This document shows positions 33,795-45,737 of a stretch of 64,000 nucleotides of DNA, piece by piece; positions within the stretch are counted from its first letter, which is position 1, and the number at the start of each line of letters is the position of its first letter. Origin of the DNA: Ischnura elegans (Eukaryota > Arthropoda > Insecta > Odonata > Coenagrionidae); contig NC_060253.1 of the NCBI RefSeq assembly GCF_921293095.1, positions 74,189,992 to 74,253,991 of the forward strand. The letters are read 5' to 3'. The notes under the pieces are model-generated. The model worked only from the letters and a program-made list of their open reading frames with translations, did no database searches and was not told where the DNA came from. Position numbers and translations under genes: made by a program.

Positions 33795-34315
33795 TCCTTT
33801 ACTTGGTAGAATTCCATTTTAAGTTATAAAGTAAAAAATTTGTTTTCTACATATTACTTTTACTCAGGGGTGCCGAGTTATAAAAAATATTGGGGGCCCA
33901 TACCGGAGGTCTTGCCACGGGAAATTTTATAAATAGTGAGTTTTAAAGTTTTAAAAGTATTTTTGAAGAGCCATATGATCAACATTAGATCCCTGAAAAC
34001 TCAACTCTCGATAACTGGACACTCCGGGGAAAATCGACAAGCCTGAGACATTTTTTTCTCACCCCCATAACGAATTTTTGAGGGGGCTCGGGCTCCCTCA
34101 AGCCCCATGGATTTTACTGCCACCTAGTTTCTATAAAATATATTATCTTCAAGACTAGTATTAAACAAAACATAAGTCAGACTTTGAACCGATGAAAACA
34201 ATGGTGCATGGTATAAAAACAGGTAGGTTATATGTTTTCTATACAACTAGCCTTGAAGATGATGTAACGTATCAAACAAGTCGATAATAAAAGTTAATTT
34301 GTACGAGGGAAAGTT
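33795..34315. repeat. PLE-type palindrome split by a hAT-like insert
   Basis: The left part (TAGAATTCCATTTTAAG, TTTTCTACATATTAC) and the segment after the insert (ATTATCTTCAAGACTAGTAT) match the palindrome at 9395-9580. The right half reads CTAGCCTTGAAGATGATGTA, ACGTATCAAACAAGTCGATA, ATAAAAG, again in the order of a hammerhead-like core followed by an AATAAA tail. 33865-34127 interrupts it. Confidence 0.5.
33865..34127. mobile_element. hAT-like non-autonomous element
   Basis: Left end CAGGGGTGCCGAGTTATAAA with GGGGGCCCAT; right end inverted CTAGGTGGCAGTAAAATCC with GGGGCTTGAGGG. The tips and G-rich subterminal parts are inverted but diverged. The position inside the palindrome shows it is an insertion. 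A convincing 8-bp target duplication is not left. Confidence 0.45.
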
Positions 34316-34657
34316 TTTATTTTTCCCATTAAATGCAAAGAAACCAAAATCGTGATACGATCACTGTAGATCCAATTTTTGGACCATCATTTTCAACTCC
34401 TCAATTTATTTACCTAGTTACAATACATTTACATCTATAGTTTCCCATCTTCAACCTGAACCCCTTTGTCCAACCTCTCCTTTCACATTTCCGAAGGAAG
34501 GAGTCGGACGACAAGAAAAAGAGAATGAGAGTTGGAAAGAAGAGGGAAAGGTTCTCCGCCACGGAATTGGAGTGCCTGTTGAGGGATTGATATTCCCGTG
34601 ACACTGCGCTCACTCAATCCCCCCACTGCTTCTCTTTCCCCATCGCGTGCGGTACAG
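34316..34657. other. No gene; purine-rich patch
   Basis: 34490-34560 is purine-rich (GACAAGAAAAAGAGAATGAG). No product assigned. Confidence 0.35.
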
Positions 34658-35910
34658 CAGGGTGGCCACCCACACGTGAAAATATCCGGAAAAAAACGAG
34701 ATTACTAAGCTACCGGAAGAAACCCGGGAATACACTCATTCGTACATGCCTACGCAGTACTAAAATGCTAAAGGCCTAGTTAGACGGTATATCAACTCAT
34801 CCGAGTTATAAGCTACCGGAAGAAAGCCTGTGGCAATTCACTCCTACACACATACCCCTGTATATCAGAGCTGCAAGCGGTCCTGCCGGTTGCTTTTAAT
34901 GGAAAAATGACTTCTTTTTCCACACATAATGAAATAATTAAATATATTAATTTTACTGAGGATATACAAGAGCAAAAATAAAATGCATTTTTGAGCAACA
35001 CAAATAGTACATTGACATAAATATAAATTTAACATAAATAAAATATTAACAGTTTGGAACTAACACAGTGATAAATTCAATATAAAATGATTACAGTTTT
35101 TCACAGTTCAAAAGCTGAAAGTAAAGTAATTTGGTAGCTATTTAACAAATTCATATGCATATTTTTTTAAGTTAACAAACAATAGAATAGCTGCACTAAA
35201 ATACTATAATTTACTGTGGGAGCACAACTACTCCAGGCAATTACTACAATATGCAAATAAATAATAACATTTAGTGGCCATAAAGTAACATATTGTAATA
35301 TTTCATCTTAAAACTAGCACCAGACGAACAATTTTTCACGTTTTTGGGAAGGGTGAAAATGACCAGAAATTGATCGAGTTCGACAAAAACCTACAGAAAC
35401 CGGCCAAATACTCTAAAGAGTACTTGTGTTGGCCTTTCATACTCCCGCCGCCGTGGTTCGCCGTGGACACGAGGCGTGGCGCTGCCTGCGATTCGCAGGT
35501 GGAGCGTTCGCGGGCGGCGGGGACAGCAGTTCGAGTCGGGAGAGGATGAGAGGTATATATCACCCTACTTCAACACGCTCAACTTGCCAATTTCTCGTGT
35601 GACATTTAAGTGTATATTCACTCAGGAATTGTCAGAAAAACTCGTTGTTGAAATAAATTGTCTCAATACTAAAACTGCAGGCGTTTTAAGACCTGCAACT
35701 TTATCAACATGTTTCCTAGAGTCCTCAATTCCCTGCAAACGTGGAAATGGCGGATAACTGGCCAACTACGGAATGAATATCTTTAACATGCGCGATTCGA
35801 ACACTTATCTTGTAATCGTGCGTTCTTCTATTCGCGCATTGCAAGGGATTTTACTTAGGGGATATGCGGGAAACCAAACCCAGAATGCACTAGACCATGC
35901 TTGCCCAAAT

Positions 35911-35948
35911 CACTAACAAATCTTGGACTAGCATAAGATTTGTTAGTG
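35911..35948. other. Perfect 14-bp hairpin
   Basis: CACTAACAAATCTT and AAGATTTGTTAGTG are exact complements around a 10-nt loop, with weaker pairing (CCAA/TTGG) outside. It could form a small RNA hairpin. No sign shows that it is transcribed, and it may be a tiny fold-back. Confidence 0.5.
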
Positions 35949-36202
35949 TTGGCTCTCACGTTAACAAAGAAAGCCATTTTTTCGCAGAAAAGCATAAAGA
36001 ATATGAAATATATAGTTGACGTTCACATTTTGATGAAAAGCTTTTCTAAGAATAAAACTCGATAAGTCGACGACTTCTAGTTCCTACTGACAGTATGGAT
36101 CCAAGGAGAACCTAGAAAAATTAAGCATTATAGAAAATTTTCCAGATCTTCATACCCAGTCACCAATGCTTGTACATTTACTTCCATTTCGGGAAATACC
36201 GG

Positions 36203-36402
36203 CCGGCCGGCCTCGGTGGCAGCGGGGTAACGTCCTCGCCTGCCAAACAAGAGGGTCCCGCATGGGTAGGTTTCCCTTGTCCAGAGCATGGTTGTTCGTG
36301 CACGTTTACTTTTTGAATTTGTTGAATACTCCGATTTAAAATGGCCAATATGAGCTATATTCGGTGGTTTGAAAATTAAATAAAAATAAAATAAATAAAA
36401 TA
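36203..36402 (+). repeat. tRNA-derived SINE, GGCCTCGGTGGC family, copy 1
   Basis: Head GGCCTCGGTGGCAGCGGGGT, AACGTCCTCGCCTGCCAA, then CTGGGTAGG-like and CCCTTGTCCAGAGCATGG blocks; tail AAATAAAAATAAAATAAATA. It matches the inverse of 40044-40224. This copy has lost the B-box segment between GGGTCCCG and CATGGGTAGG, so its pol III promoter is broken. Confidence 0.75.
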
Positions 36403-36864
36403 CAACAGCAGGGTAATGCATCCAGGAAAGATGGTCGGTCAACTCAATTTATATAAATTGTTATTGATTTATGTTTAATTATTCACTGAGTTAGTTCCAA
36501 ACTGTTAAAATTTTATTCGTGTTAATATTGTATTTATGTTGCTCAAAGGTATTTTTTTGAACTTAAGGGGTATAGCCGCAAAATAATTAATAAATTTCAT
36601 TCATTTATTCATAACACGAGCAAAAACAAGTCATTTTTCCATTAAAACAAACGGGTGGGACAGGGCTTGCAGCCCTGATGTATGTGTGTATGAAAAAATA
36701 TTTATATAATTTACGTATGGCACTCATTCACCAGTGTATATCGCTCTACCTAGTACAGTTAATGTATAAGGGCTCAGTGAGAAAAAAAACGGAGAAAAAT
36801 AAAACTTGCACTACGGAACATTGGGAAAACTCAGGATTATTTTTTTCAATCAGTGGCCACCCTG

Positions 36865-38142
36865 GGAAAGGGTGGGGACACTGAGAATGAGGCGAAAGGG
36901 ACGAAAGTGCTGAGATAGAGGGGTCGGACAAATTAAAGAAATAAAAGCCAGGGGAAAAGAGGGAGAAGTCTCGAAAGAGTGGAGTTGGAGGAAAGGAGTG
37001 GTGAGAGTTGCGGTCCACAGCAAAAGAGAGAGGTAAGGGGAAAGGCTTACTCCATCCTTAATAGGATGGAAACTGATTTCGTCGAAGGCTCTTTGAAAAA
37101 ATAAATCTATTCCACTTAAACATCTATCCTGGAATTTGGAGGTGAAAGTGAACCCTTGAGTTAGAAGGCAGCTAGGACGTTCAACACCAAAGAAAAATAT
37201 ATCTTCTAAATATAGGGTATACACTCAGAAATATATCACCGGTTAGATATTTGGTCATACTCAATGCAGGTGTGTTCCTTTTTTTATAAATCCGTATTCA
37301 TATGTACTGCAGGCATTCTTTCCTAATAATATTAATTTCGGTTAATATTTTATGAAGGTGTACACACATCTGTACATTTCTCGCCAATTTTTTTAAATCT
37401 ATGACGTGTGTACTATATTTACAAATTAATAATTGGAATGACTGTTGAATTTTTTTGCGTCATTTAAAATATAACATATGCTATCGATACTTAAGTGGCA
37501 TTTATTAGTGTCATAAAAGAACACAAAGGTCGCAATCCCCGAGGATTGTGTACATACACAACTTAGTATTATGAATACATTTTAATTTTAACAAGTTAAA
37601 TAAAAAATAATAATTAAAATACAAGTTAACAATTACAATACAATAATTGCAGGTTAACTCTTCACGATTCAGTGATTTCAATTATAATAAAATCAACACT
37701 ACTTTTTGTTCAACACTTGGCAGAAGGTCATAAACGCTGTATAAATTCTGCAAAAACGTTTTTACAGGGTGAGCATTGCAGAAATGAGAAATGAAGAAAG
37801 TTAATCAGCAATAGTATACTCCCTCTCAAAAAGCAAGCCGGCGAATTCGCATTATTTGCAGTGCAGTATTTTCACTTAAGAGGAAATAGCATTTATAGTT
37901 ATAGAAATGTATAGTTATAGAAATACCATTTAAAAGTTATGAATTCGATATTGGCCCATGATTCCCGCGATTGGACCATGATTCTTCTCATGATTGGGCC
38001 ATGACTAGCAACAACAGCAATAACAACCGGTAGCCCAGCAAGGTCAACATGGGTGCAGAGCACGCAGGTGGGCTGGTAGTTATCATTCTAAAACTAAAAA
38101 TTAGTCTTCGATCGATTCCGTAAATAATACTTATGAGGAAGG
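36865..38142. other. No gene; purine-rich tract then AT-rich
   Basis: 36870-37050 is purine-rich on the plus strand, giving spurious minus-strand frames. 37950-38005 has three loose copies of TTGGNCCATGATT. Nothing else was recognised. Confidence 0.4.
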
Positions 38143-38464
38143 CAGTGGCGCAGCGAGGGGGGGTTTTGGGGGTTAAACGCCCCCCCCCCCCCCCCCCCGC
38201 CCCCTCCAGAGCTCAGAGAAATTTTTAATTTTAATCCATTTTACTTATTTGGATCAGTATTACTTATAGAATAGTATTAGGATTAATCAAATATCCCTCA
38301 GAAGGCCGTAGAACTCGCCATTTTGAACCATTTATCTTACAATTTTTTCTAAAGGAGGGCCGCCACACCTCCCACTTACCCTGGCGGGTATGCAATACTC
38401 CCACACCCCAAAGTATTAGTTGCGCCTAAAATCCCCCTAGCCTTAATTCTTCGCTGCGCCCCTG
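38143..38464 (+). mobile_element. hAT-type MITE, copy 2
   Basis: The 322-bp element starts CAGTGGCGCAGCGAGG and ends CTTCGCTGCGCCCCTG, inverted with two mismatches in 16. It is flanked by GAGGAAGG (38135-38142) and GAGAAAGG (38465-38472), an 8-bp target duplication with one change. It shares its interior with copy 1 at 29152-29441. A poly-C run (about 18 C) lies near the left end. Non-coding. Confidence 0.85.
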
Positions 38465-40043
38465 GAGAAAGGAACAACTAAGCCTACTAGCGGGAGCTCT
38501 CCGCACACGGTGTGTGGGGGCGAGAAAGACGGATGAGGAAAGCGTAGGTAACAGGTTCGGTAGAAGATGTGGGCGAGGCGGAAATACAAGAAAATAGGAG
38601 GGCGAGCCAAGAATAGAAATCAGCTGACTGTGAGCAGGGCGGGCGGGCTTTTCCTTATCAGTGTTTGCGTCAATTCGAAGACATAATGACCCACTGACGG
38701 CCATCGGCAAGCGAGCTATGGGAACGTACAAGAGTGAATGCAAAATTTCAGCATAAAGGCTGGATACCGGCATTTTTTCAGCAATATACCAAGGGGGCTG
38801 CGTGTAGGAGGCCCAATTCCATACCATAATAGGCTTCTTTCTGTTGCCTCTTCGGTCGCATTTTAATCGGTTTTCAAAAATGTTCAAATGGTGCGGTAAC
38901 GTGTGCAATGCGATCCACTTCTATTACAATATTTTGTAGTACGGTGTTGGCAATTACGAGGATTAGCATTGACTTCTTATAACTTTGACCTAGGTAGTCC
39001 GACTAGTCCAGCTACTTGATTCAATGACTTACATAGATTATATATTATCTAGTAATGCGCTTTCGCTCAGATACCGTCGTCACAGCTGCCTTTCGTCCCA
39101 TGCCTGTCAACATTTCACGTCGCCGTTCGATCAAAGATGCGTTTCACCTCGTCAAGCCAAAGGGAAGCATGTGCGCCCACAGCTGGACAGCAATTACACC
39201 GGTGGGCTACGATAAACGCGCGTAAATTGACGTGCACCGTGTGTCTAGATACTTTTTGCGCGCGAAAGTTTTGCATACCCGTCTACTGGACTCAATTTAT
39301 AGCAAAGCAGCAACAAATTCTCTTTCTTTTAATATGTAAACCTCCACTGAGGCAGTAAATGATAATACTATAATACATTCATGTTGAATCTGAAGAACAA
39401 GCGCAACAGAATCAAAATAGTAATAGTGGCCGGAAACAAGTACCGTCCGAATACTTTTTGCACTCACTCTAAATGCGCGGTGGTTTACAACACATTTAGA
39501 AGCCGACCTGGGGATCCTCTTTCGTAATATTCGTGAATATACTTTCACATACGAAGGAGACAGGAGTTACGGATTGAGCGAGTACTGAGCGAAACTGAGT
39601 TAGAGGGTAGACGAGGGAAGTCCAAGAGGGGAGGGCGGACTGCCGGAATGCATCGAATCATCATGCATACAGTAACCGGTAGAATACTTAAATAATACCT
39701 TCACAAGAAATAGCCAGCTAATTTCAGGGTAAATTTTTCGGAAGTTAGTTGTTTTTCTCAGCAATAATACGGTTCCGAAAGTGACTTACAAAGATCAAGA
39801 CAAATTGTGTAATTTAAATCGGAAGCTTGAGTCTCTTGAAGAGGGCAACATGCACCCAAAAAAAAGTTTAAATTTTGGATACTGGTGGAAATTTCTCCCA
39901 AGCATGATTGTTTCTAATGAATATCACTAGCTATAATTAACGAAACGACTTTGCCGAAATAATTAAAATCTTCTATTATTAAAACGTTATACTGAAATGA
40001 TATTTCCGAAACGAAGGATCGTCAACTGTCTTAATTTCCAGCC
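38465..40043. other. No recognised gene
   Basis: 38500-38650 is GC-richer and purine-biased. A 19-bp string ATTGAGCGAGTACTGAGCG at about 39574 recurs at about 47974. The 39020-39240 patch has mixed composition and no domain. Confidence 0.35.
38790..38884 (-). repeat. About 95-bp repeat, copy 1
   Basis: Inverse of 58407-58498: shared CATTTTTGAAAACCGATTAA, AATGCGAC, GGCAACAGAAA, AGC-TATTATGG-ATGGAAT. The surrounding sequence does not match, so this is a short dispersed repeat of unknown type. Confidence 0.7.
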
Positions 40044-40224
40044 AATTTATTAATTTATTTATTTCCCACTTCCCCGTAAACAGATCAGAACGGCCTTTAC
40101 GACGGGTGTTTCAACTTTAACAACATCCATGCCCTGGATAGGGACCACCTACCCAGGCGGGATTCGAGCCCGCGACCTACGGATTGGCAGGCGAGGACAT
40201 TACCCCACCGCCACCGAGGCCGAC
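40044..40224 (-). repeat. tRNA-derived SINE, GGCCTCGGTGGC family, copy 2
   Basis: On the minus strand: GTCGGCCTCGGTGGCGGTGG, GGTAATGTCCTCGCCTGCCA, GGTCGCGGGCTCGAATCCCG (B box), CCTGGGTAGG, CCCTATCCAGGGCATGG, then an AT-rich tail (AAATAAATAAATTAATAAAT). A-box-like and B-box parts are retained, unlike copy 1 at 36203-36402. Transcription by pol III is possible in principle. Confidence 0.8.
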
Positions 40225-40290
40225 GAATCGGCTATCAACCGATTTATTTGTTATTGTAGTCCATTCATTCACATCAGACAAATGAAAATC

Positions 40291-40468
40291 GATATTCAGC
40301 TTATTAAAAACACTTGTCTGTTTCCACACTCTTTTATTTTCACCGACCATGGTTTCGGCAACTTGTGCCATTATCAAGGACCTGATAATGGCACAAGTTG
40401 CCGAAACCATTGTCGGTGAAAATAAAAGTGTGTGGAAACAGACAAGTGTTTTTAATAAGCTGAATATC
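40291..40468. repeat. 178-bp near-perfect palindrome with hammerhead-like centre
   Basis: The two 89-bp halves match from GATATTCAGCTTATTAAAAA inward to the centre, with only two mismatches noted outside the central few bases. The plus strand of the right half reads CCTGATAATGGCA, CAAGT, TGCCGAAACCATTGTCGGTG, AAAATAAAAG. GGCA/TGCC pairs as helix II; GAAAC and GTC are consensus, but the first box is CTGATAA instead of CTGANGA. There is almost no spacer, so the whole element can form one long hairpin. No coding. Confidence 0.8.
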
Positions 40469-43400
40469 AAAGATTTCCACCGTATCACGCCGGACAATGT
40501 ATCTTTTATGACAATCGATATCCATTTATTAACCGTCAAAGCGAATAGTTTTTACCGTCCATTTTATACTTCAATGACCTTCAACCACCGTCGAAACTGG
40601 AAAATAACGAGGCCAACGCCTGACATCAACATTGAAAGTCACATTGGCATCACTGATGATCAAACATCGAAATTGGTCTACATTAACTGAAAATATCGAC
40701 TAGTCCTGTGGAAACGCACAAATTACGTGAGGTGAAGAAAAGTGGTTTGTTTCGTTAAAAGTCTAGAAATACGTCCTTTGGTGAAACAAGTTTATTTAGG
40801 TCATTCTGATAAAATTAATTTTTTATTCAGTTACCACTGTGAAGATAAAATATGGTATTAATAAATGACCAATTGAATAAGTTACAATGAAATCCCCCAC
40901 TTCTTTTTTACATACTTCATTTCATTTTTCATTATTAAAATACCAAAAGCAATTTATTCACAGTAGTTTCCTAAACAATTATCGAGAAATTTTACACATC
41001 ATGATAGGGATCATATAACCACGATGCAGGGATAATATGTCCAGGAAAAAATGGCCTAAATCGCATCAAATGATTAATGGATGTCCCCTTGCCTAAGCCG
41101 TGAGCACGGTATTTCCAGAAATTGAAACGGGATGGCCACAAAAAAGTTAGCCATACAAGAAGAAATCTCGCTAGCGTGATCCGTTCTCTTTTGAGAAACA
41201 CATAAGTCGGATATATAAATCGATAACGAATGATACGGGGAGAGAATTGTACAGGCACAGAAATAATGCACAGTATGCGACAGTCTCCACAAGCAGTCTA
41301 ACCAGGACAACATGACCAAAGTCCTTACGACACTGAAGCATGAAATACGATGTATATATAGTAGGGATGTGCGAGCACTCAAAAATCAGGTCAAATAGAA
41401 AAACACGAGTAAAAAGTGCACAGGCATTATCATATTATTCTGATATTCACAAATAATATCTATCATGGCGGACACTCTACTACCTCCAGGAAAACGTGTC
41501 TACCTTTAATTTTCTTAACATGACAGCGTAATTCCTGCGATAGACTCTACAGTAACGCTCACCAGTAGACTCTACAGTACACGCCCACTTTGACCAAAAC
41601 ATTGACAATCTCATAAGGGTCAATGCTTACTATTTGGTGAAAGATTTCGTCATAACTCGTTAATACATTAAAATAAACTATGGAACACACACCGTAAACC
41701 TTTTTTTCTTACTTCATCTGTAGGCTTCGCTAAGTTATGACTCAAACATCTTTTCCCATACACAAATTATTATCAATCACCACGGTTACGTTCGACAACC
41801 AGCTCAGCTGAAAATAAAATTTTACGAGAGTAAACTAGTCATATACCTGAACTTATAATGGTATTTAATTTTATTATAGCCAACGGAAATCTAACAATTA
41901 AAGTAATAAAGTATATTTCCAAGGATATCCCCACCAGTAAAGTGGCTAACAGGACACAGAGTTTATACATTAATAGAAGTATCGCGAATGATGGGAAAAA
42001 TCCTATGACAATCAACGGTGAAATACTAATGATTATGGTAGCATTTTTCACTTAATGTAGTTCATTTTCAGGACAAAACTTAGCCACCTCAAAATATTAG
42101 TCGGAGACTAGACCAAAAATTGTCAAACCAACATTGCGGAACTTTGGCCACGCTAAAAAACTCGGAAACAGGGCCTCCAGATATTTACAACCTCCTTGGT
42201 AAGTAGGTACCGACCTGAGGCCGACTTTCCTGACGATAATGTTGTAAGCATGGTAAGCTTACGAAATAATTTTGGATTTATCCTCGACAGAGAAAATCTC
42301 TAAAGTGTACCAAATTACCGTAGACAAAAGAGACAATCACAATCAAAAATCATATCGTTACCGCAATGACAGGGACAATATCGTTCTCAGCAGCCGGAGG
42401 GATACAAAATGCAGGGGATAAAAATTTAACGGATGAGACAGTCTCCAGAAAAACGACCACGAAAGAGGCAATTCATCATTTACAGGAAGGAGGGGACGCG
42501 ATCCGAAGGCGAAACTTCAGGGCGGCATGAAAAATAAACAAAAAATGACCAGTACAAAACGCAAGAACGTTGGGGCAAACACCACACATTTTAACTGGCC
42601 CCGACAGTAAGACGGATCACCCTGAGGGATAGAATGAGTTGCTGGTAGTGGCCGTTCTTTCAAAAGAGTACCTCACTCATTCTGAAAATAAAAACTCGAG
42701 ACGAAGCCGCTTACAAGTGTACAAGATCCTCGCACGGGAAGAAATGACAGAGCGGAGAGCACTAATGCATTGCCAATCCCCATATTGACCATCAACATTC
42801 CACCCACAGCTAAATTCCAGCCACATATTGGAGCCGTTGGATACTTTTTTTGCCATGTTTACGCTAAATCAATTTCTTCGCAAAACACGGTAGCAGTAAA
42901 TTATGCATTCAAATATCGCTCAGTCAAATTTAATGGAAACACTACCGTACCATCGACCTACAACAACATGGACTTAAAAATTAAATGTTCGTTAAAAACT
43001 GTAAGATTAACGCATTGCCTAATAGGATATCGAAGTGAACGTCAAAGTGATTACAAACTATAATAGGTGAAAAATATTGGCATGTTCCAATTAAAAAAAG
43101 GGTTTAGACACGACTATTTTCATAAAACTATTGTGCCAACGGGGGTGTAACAGTAGAGTTCCACATTATTGAGAGGAAGCGTAGCGTACCTTGTTGCTTG
43201 ATAAAATCTTTTACTAATAGCAGAATTGCAGCATTTCCCATCTTCTACAACATGAATTTACATATTCACAATCCGCAAAAAATGATTATAGTAAATCAAA
43301 AACTCATGCATTGAAGTAGCCGTCAAAGTATATAGAAAATAGGAACAGACATAAAATATACGCTCGCTTTTACGAATATTACAAATTTTCACGAAAATGA

Positions 43401-45533
43401 GTCATTTTGCGCAAATTTTTGAGGCGTTTGCATGACTTGTTACCATATATTATCTTTTTCAAATGGTGGAATTTTAAAGTATTAGCCAACTAAACTACAA
43501 AACGGATTTACATATACCATCATCCCTGTCTGAAAACTAACAGGATGTACCCTGTGCAGCAATAAATATTTCTATGACATTTACTGGTTACCCAGAGGAA
43601 ATACCGCATTTTCCAAGGTCCTATCCAGTCCAAAACATAATCTTTTTTCGCTAATTATTGTCCATGGGGTATATTACGGGCCTCAGACATATATGTCACT
43701 TTAATCCCGAGTTTAACAGAAACCTGATCCTGAGATAACAGAAACTTATCTATACACGCAGTTACCCCAGTTGAATGAAGTACAATACACCGTCTACGAA
43801 TTCTATAAAAAATCAGCTCAAATAGAAAAACACACACATAAAAAACGATACGACTTGACCAGGCCAACACGATAAGCTGTCACCAAAAGCTGCGGAACCT
43901 ATTTCACCGCCGATAACGCAGCTGTTTAGAAATTAAGACATTCACTACTCAAAACCGATTCATTTTCTCCTACTGACCCTACCACATGAATGCAATAGCC
44001 ATTTAACTACGCTGGTTTTCATATTTCGGGGCAATTATGGGTAATGAAAAAATGACAACGTCTACAGTTTTACAATCATTAATAAAGTACAATTTTGTGA
44101 ACTGTAAGCGTCCCTATCTTTAGGTAAGCGTCCCAGAATGTTTGTACGATATACAGCATTTAAACTCACAATATTGAAAAGGGAACTTATACAGCTGAAA
44201 ACACCTTTGCAATGTGTTTTGTTCAAATGAATTTTGAAACCTTCAGTCACTGACTCTAAATTGAAATTCAGACCTAGGTTAACTGAACGTAGTTTCTTCG
44301 AAATAAAATAACGTTAGGCTCCAGTTTGCCGCGATATACTCTGAAAATATTCAGAGGGACAAAGTAGTGTTTGTAGTGTAGTAGTGGAGGACAAAGAAAA
44401 ATTCTCAAACACCACACTAAACCATTTTAATTCCACATGCAGCGCCACCGTTTGTTACGTCGTCACCAGAGAGGACCAATTGATGATTTTTTTATAAATC
44501 TACGCGCAATCTCTACTGTACAATATTACACCAACAGGGTAACGGTGAAAATTCATAATGATCACTAGAGAACCGATTAGGTAAAAGCAGATATGAGAGA
44601 GGGAAAGTGTGACCAATTTAAATGTGTGAAGTAATTAATTAAATGATTAGAATAATGGAACTGCAATAAGGAGTCCGATGTAGCTGTAGCAACTAATGTT
44701 CTTGTTCTAAGGATCAGATACAATACGAGACACAATATACCTTCATGAAATTCACGTAAAGATTAAAAAGTGCTAGATTAACAGACAGAAAAAATAATAA
44801 AGAAAGGCGAGTGAAAGGTGGAAAATATTACGCATCTGAAAAGATTGAAAAAATCTCATAGCGACAGTAAAACATGTGAAATCGTAAACTGGGTAAATAT
44901 GCATAAAGGCTCTGAAAAATAGAGACCAAAATACACCGCGTTGTCTTCCTTCAGCGGAGGACACCTAATCTCGTTATACTTACATAACACACCATAAAAA
45001 GTACGACGATTAAGAAGCACTAAGATAAGAGTGATTACATAACGGTTGGTGACGCCGCTGACAGGTATTGTAAGGATTGACACTTAGGTATAAGTCAGCA
45101 GCTATTTTCAAAGCCGCAGATAACTAATCAGTAGTGGACATTAAATAAGAAACCAAGGAAGAGGTAAAATCGCCAATCCTTCATTTAGGTGTAAAAAACA
45201 CGTAAAGTCGTCGTATTCTTCGCACAAAAATTCTGCGATATAATATCCTAGCTTCCACAAAGTCGAAATCGAAATCTTTCATCTGGACAGGGATCGTTCA
45301 CTCAACGAATAAAGCTCGATTTCCAGTTGCTGGTCCTTGAGTGCAAAAGAAAATTTTGGCTAGCGCATTTAGTTACGAAAATTTCAAAACCAAAAACGGA
45401 TGCAGCTTAAAATTACCATTAGGAGTTCACTCGAAATATAGTTTAACCTGTGCGTCCAAAATAGTGTATTCGTGCCAACATAATCCATCATAGGGAACCG
45501 AACATTTTCCAGGCTATAAGTTGTTTGTTTCAG
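40469..45533. other. About 5 kb without a recognised gene
   Basis: Several minus-strand frames (41074-41382, 41839-42051, 43655-43870, 44773-45083) are rich in hydrophobic residues, and one ends at a donor-like CAG/GTATAT at about 41845. They could be scattered, decayed exons of a multi-pass membrane protein family, but no signature was found. No RNA gene or clear repeat. Confidence 0.3.
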
Positions 45534-45737
45534 GAGATAGATAATAGCAATAACAGCTACAAGCTGACTAAATTATTAGAGTGCGAATCATACACAGAGC
45601 AGAGATGGGAAATGCTTTCGGAAAAATCAGTAATAGAGGATTTTAATTGTGTCCAAATCCACTTTACGCAAAATCTAACGAGATACCGCCCAAGCCAAGG
45701 GGTGGAGAGAAGACAAGTTTCTAAGAAAAAGCCATGA
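45534..45737 (+). CDS. Candidate terminal exon, unknown protein
   Basis: A good 3' splice-site context (TTGTTTGTTTCAG) ends at 45533. From there the frame is open for 67 codons to TGA: EIDNSNNSYKLTKLLECESY, TEQRWEMLSEKSVIEDFNC, then a basic end QGVERRQVSKKKP. The residue mix is more protein-like than the surrounding frames. No upstream exon or family was identified, so this stays a weak candidate. Confidence 0.25.
   Translation, partial: EIDNSNNSYKLTKLLECESYTEQRWEMLSEKSVIEDFNCVQIHFTQNLTRYRPSQGVERRQVSKKKP

Larger units (their letters stand above)
34658..36864. mobile_element. 2.2-kb fold-back element with CAGGGTGGCCAC ends
   Basis: Left tip CAGGGTGGCCACCC (34658) and right tip GTGGCCACCCTG (to 36864) are inverted. 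Further inside, 34860-35066 and 36485-36690 are inverted and similar: TTTTAATGGAAAAATGACTT, TTTGAGCAACA, AATAAAAT-TTAACAGTTTG, GAACTAAC-CAG. CAGGG(T)GGCCAC tips occur in hAT-type elements. The left arm also has a local duplication (AAGCTACCGGAAGAAA at 34709 and 34811). The interior carries a SINE (36203-36402) and no intact transposase. No 8-bp target duplication is evident, so the two arms might belong to two nearby copies. Confidence 0.45.

Noticed and set aside
40129..40690. Several overlapping frames around 40.1-40.7 kb
   Set aside because: They fall within a SINE and a palindrome; sense and antisense frames mirror each other because the DNA is self-complementary.
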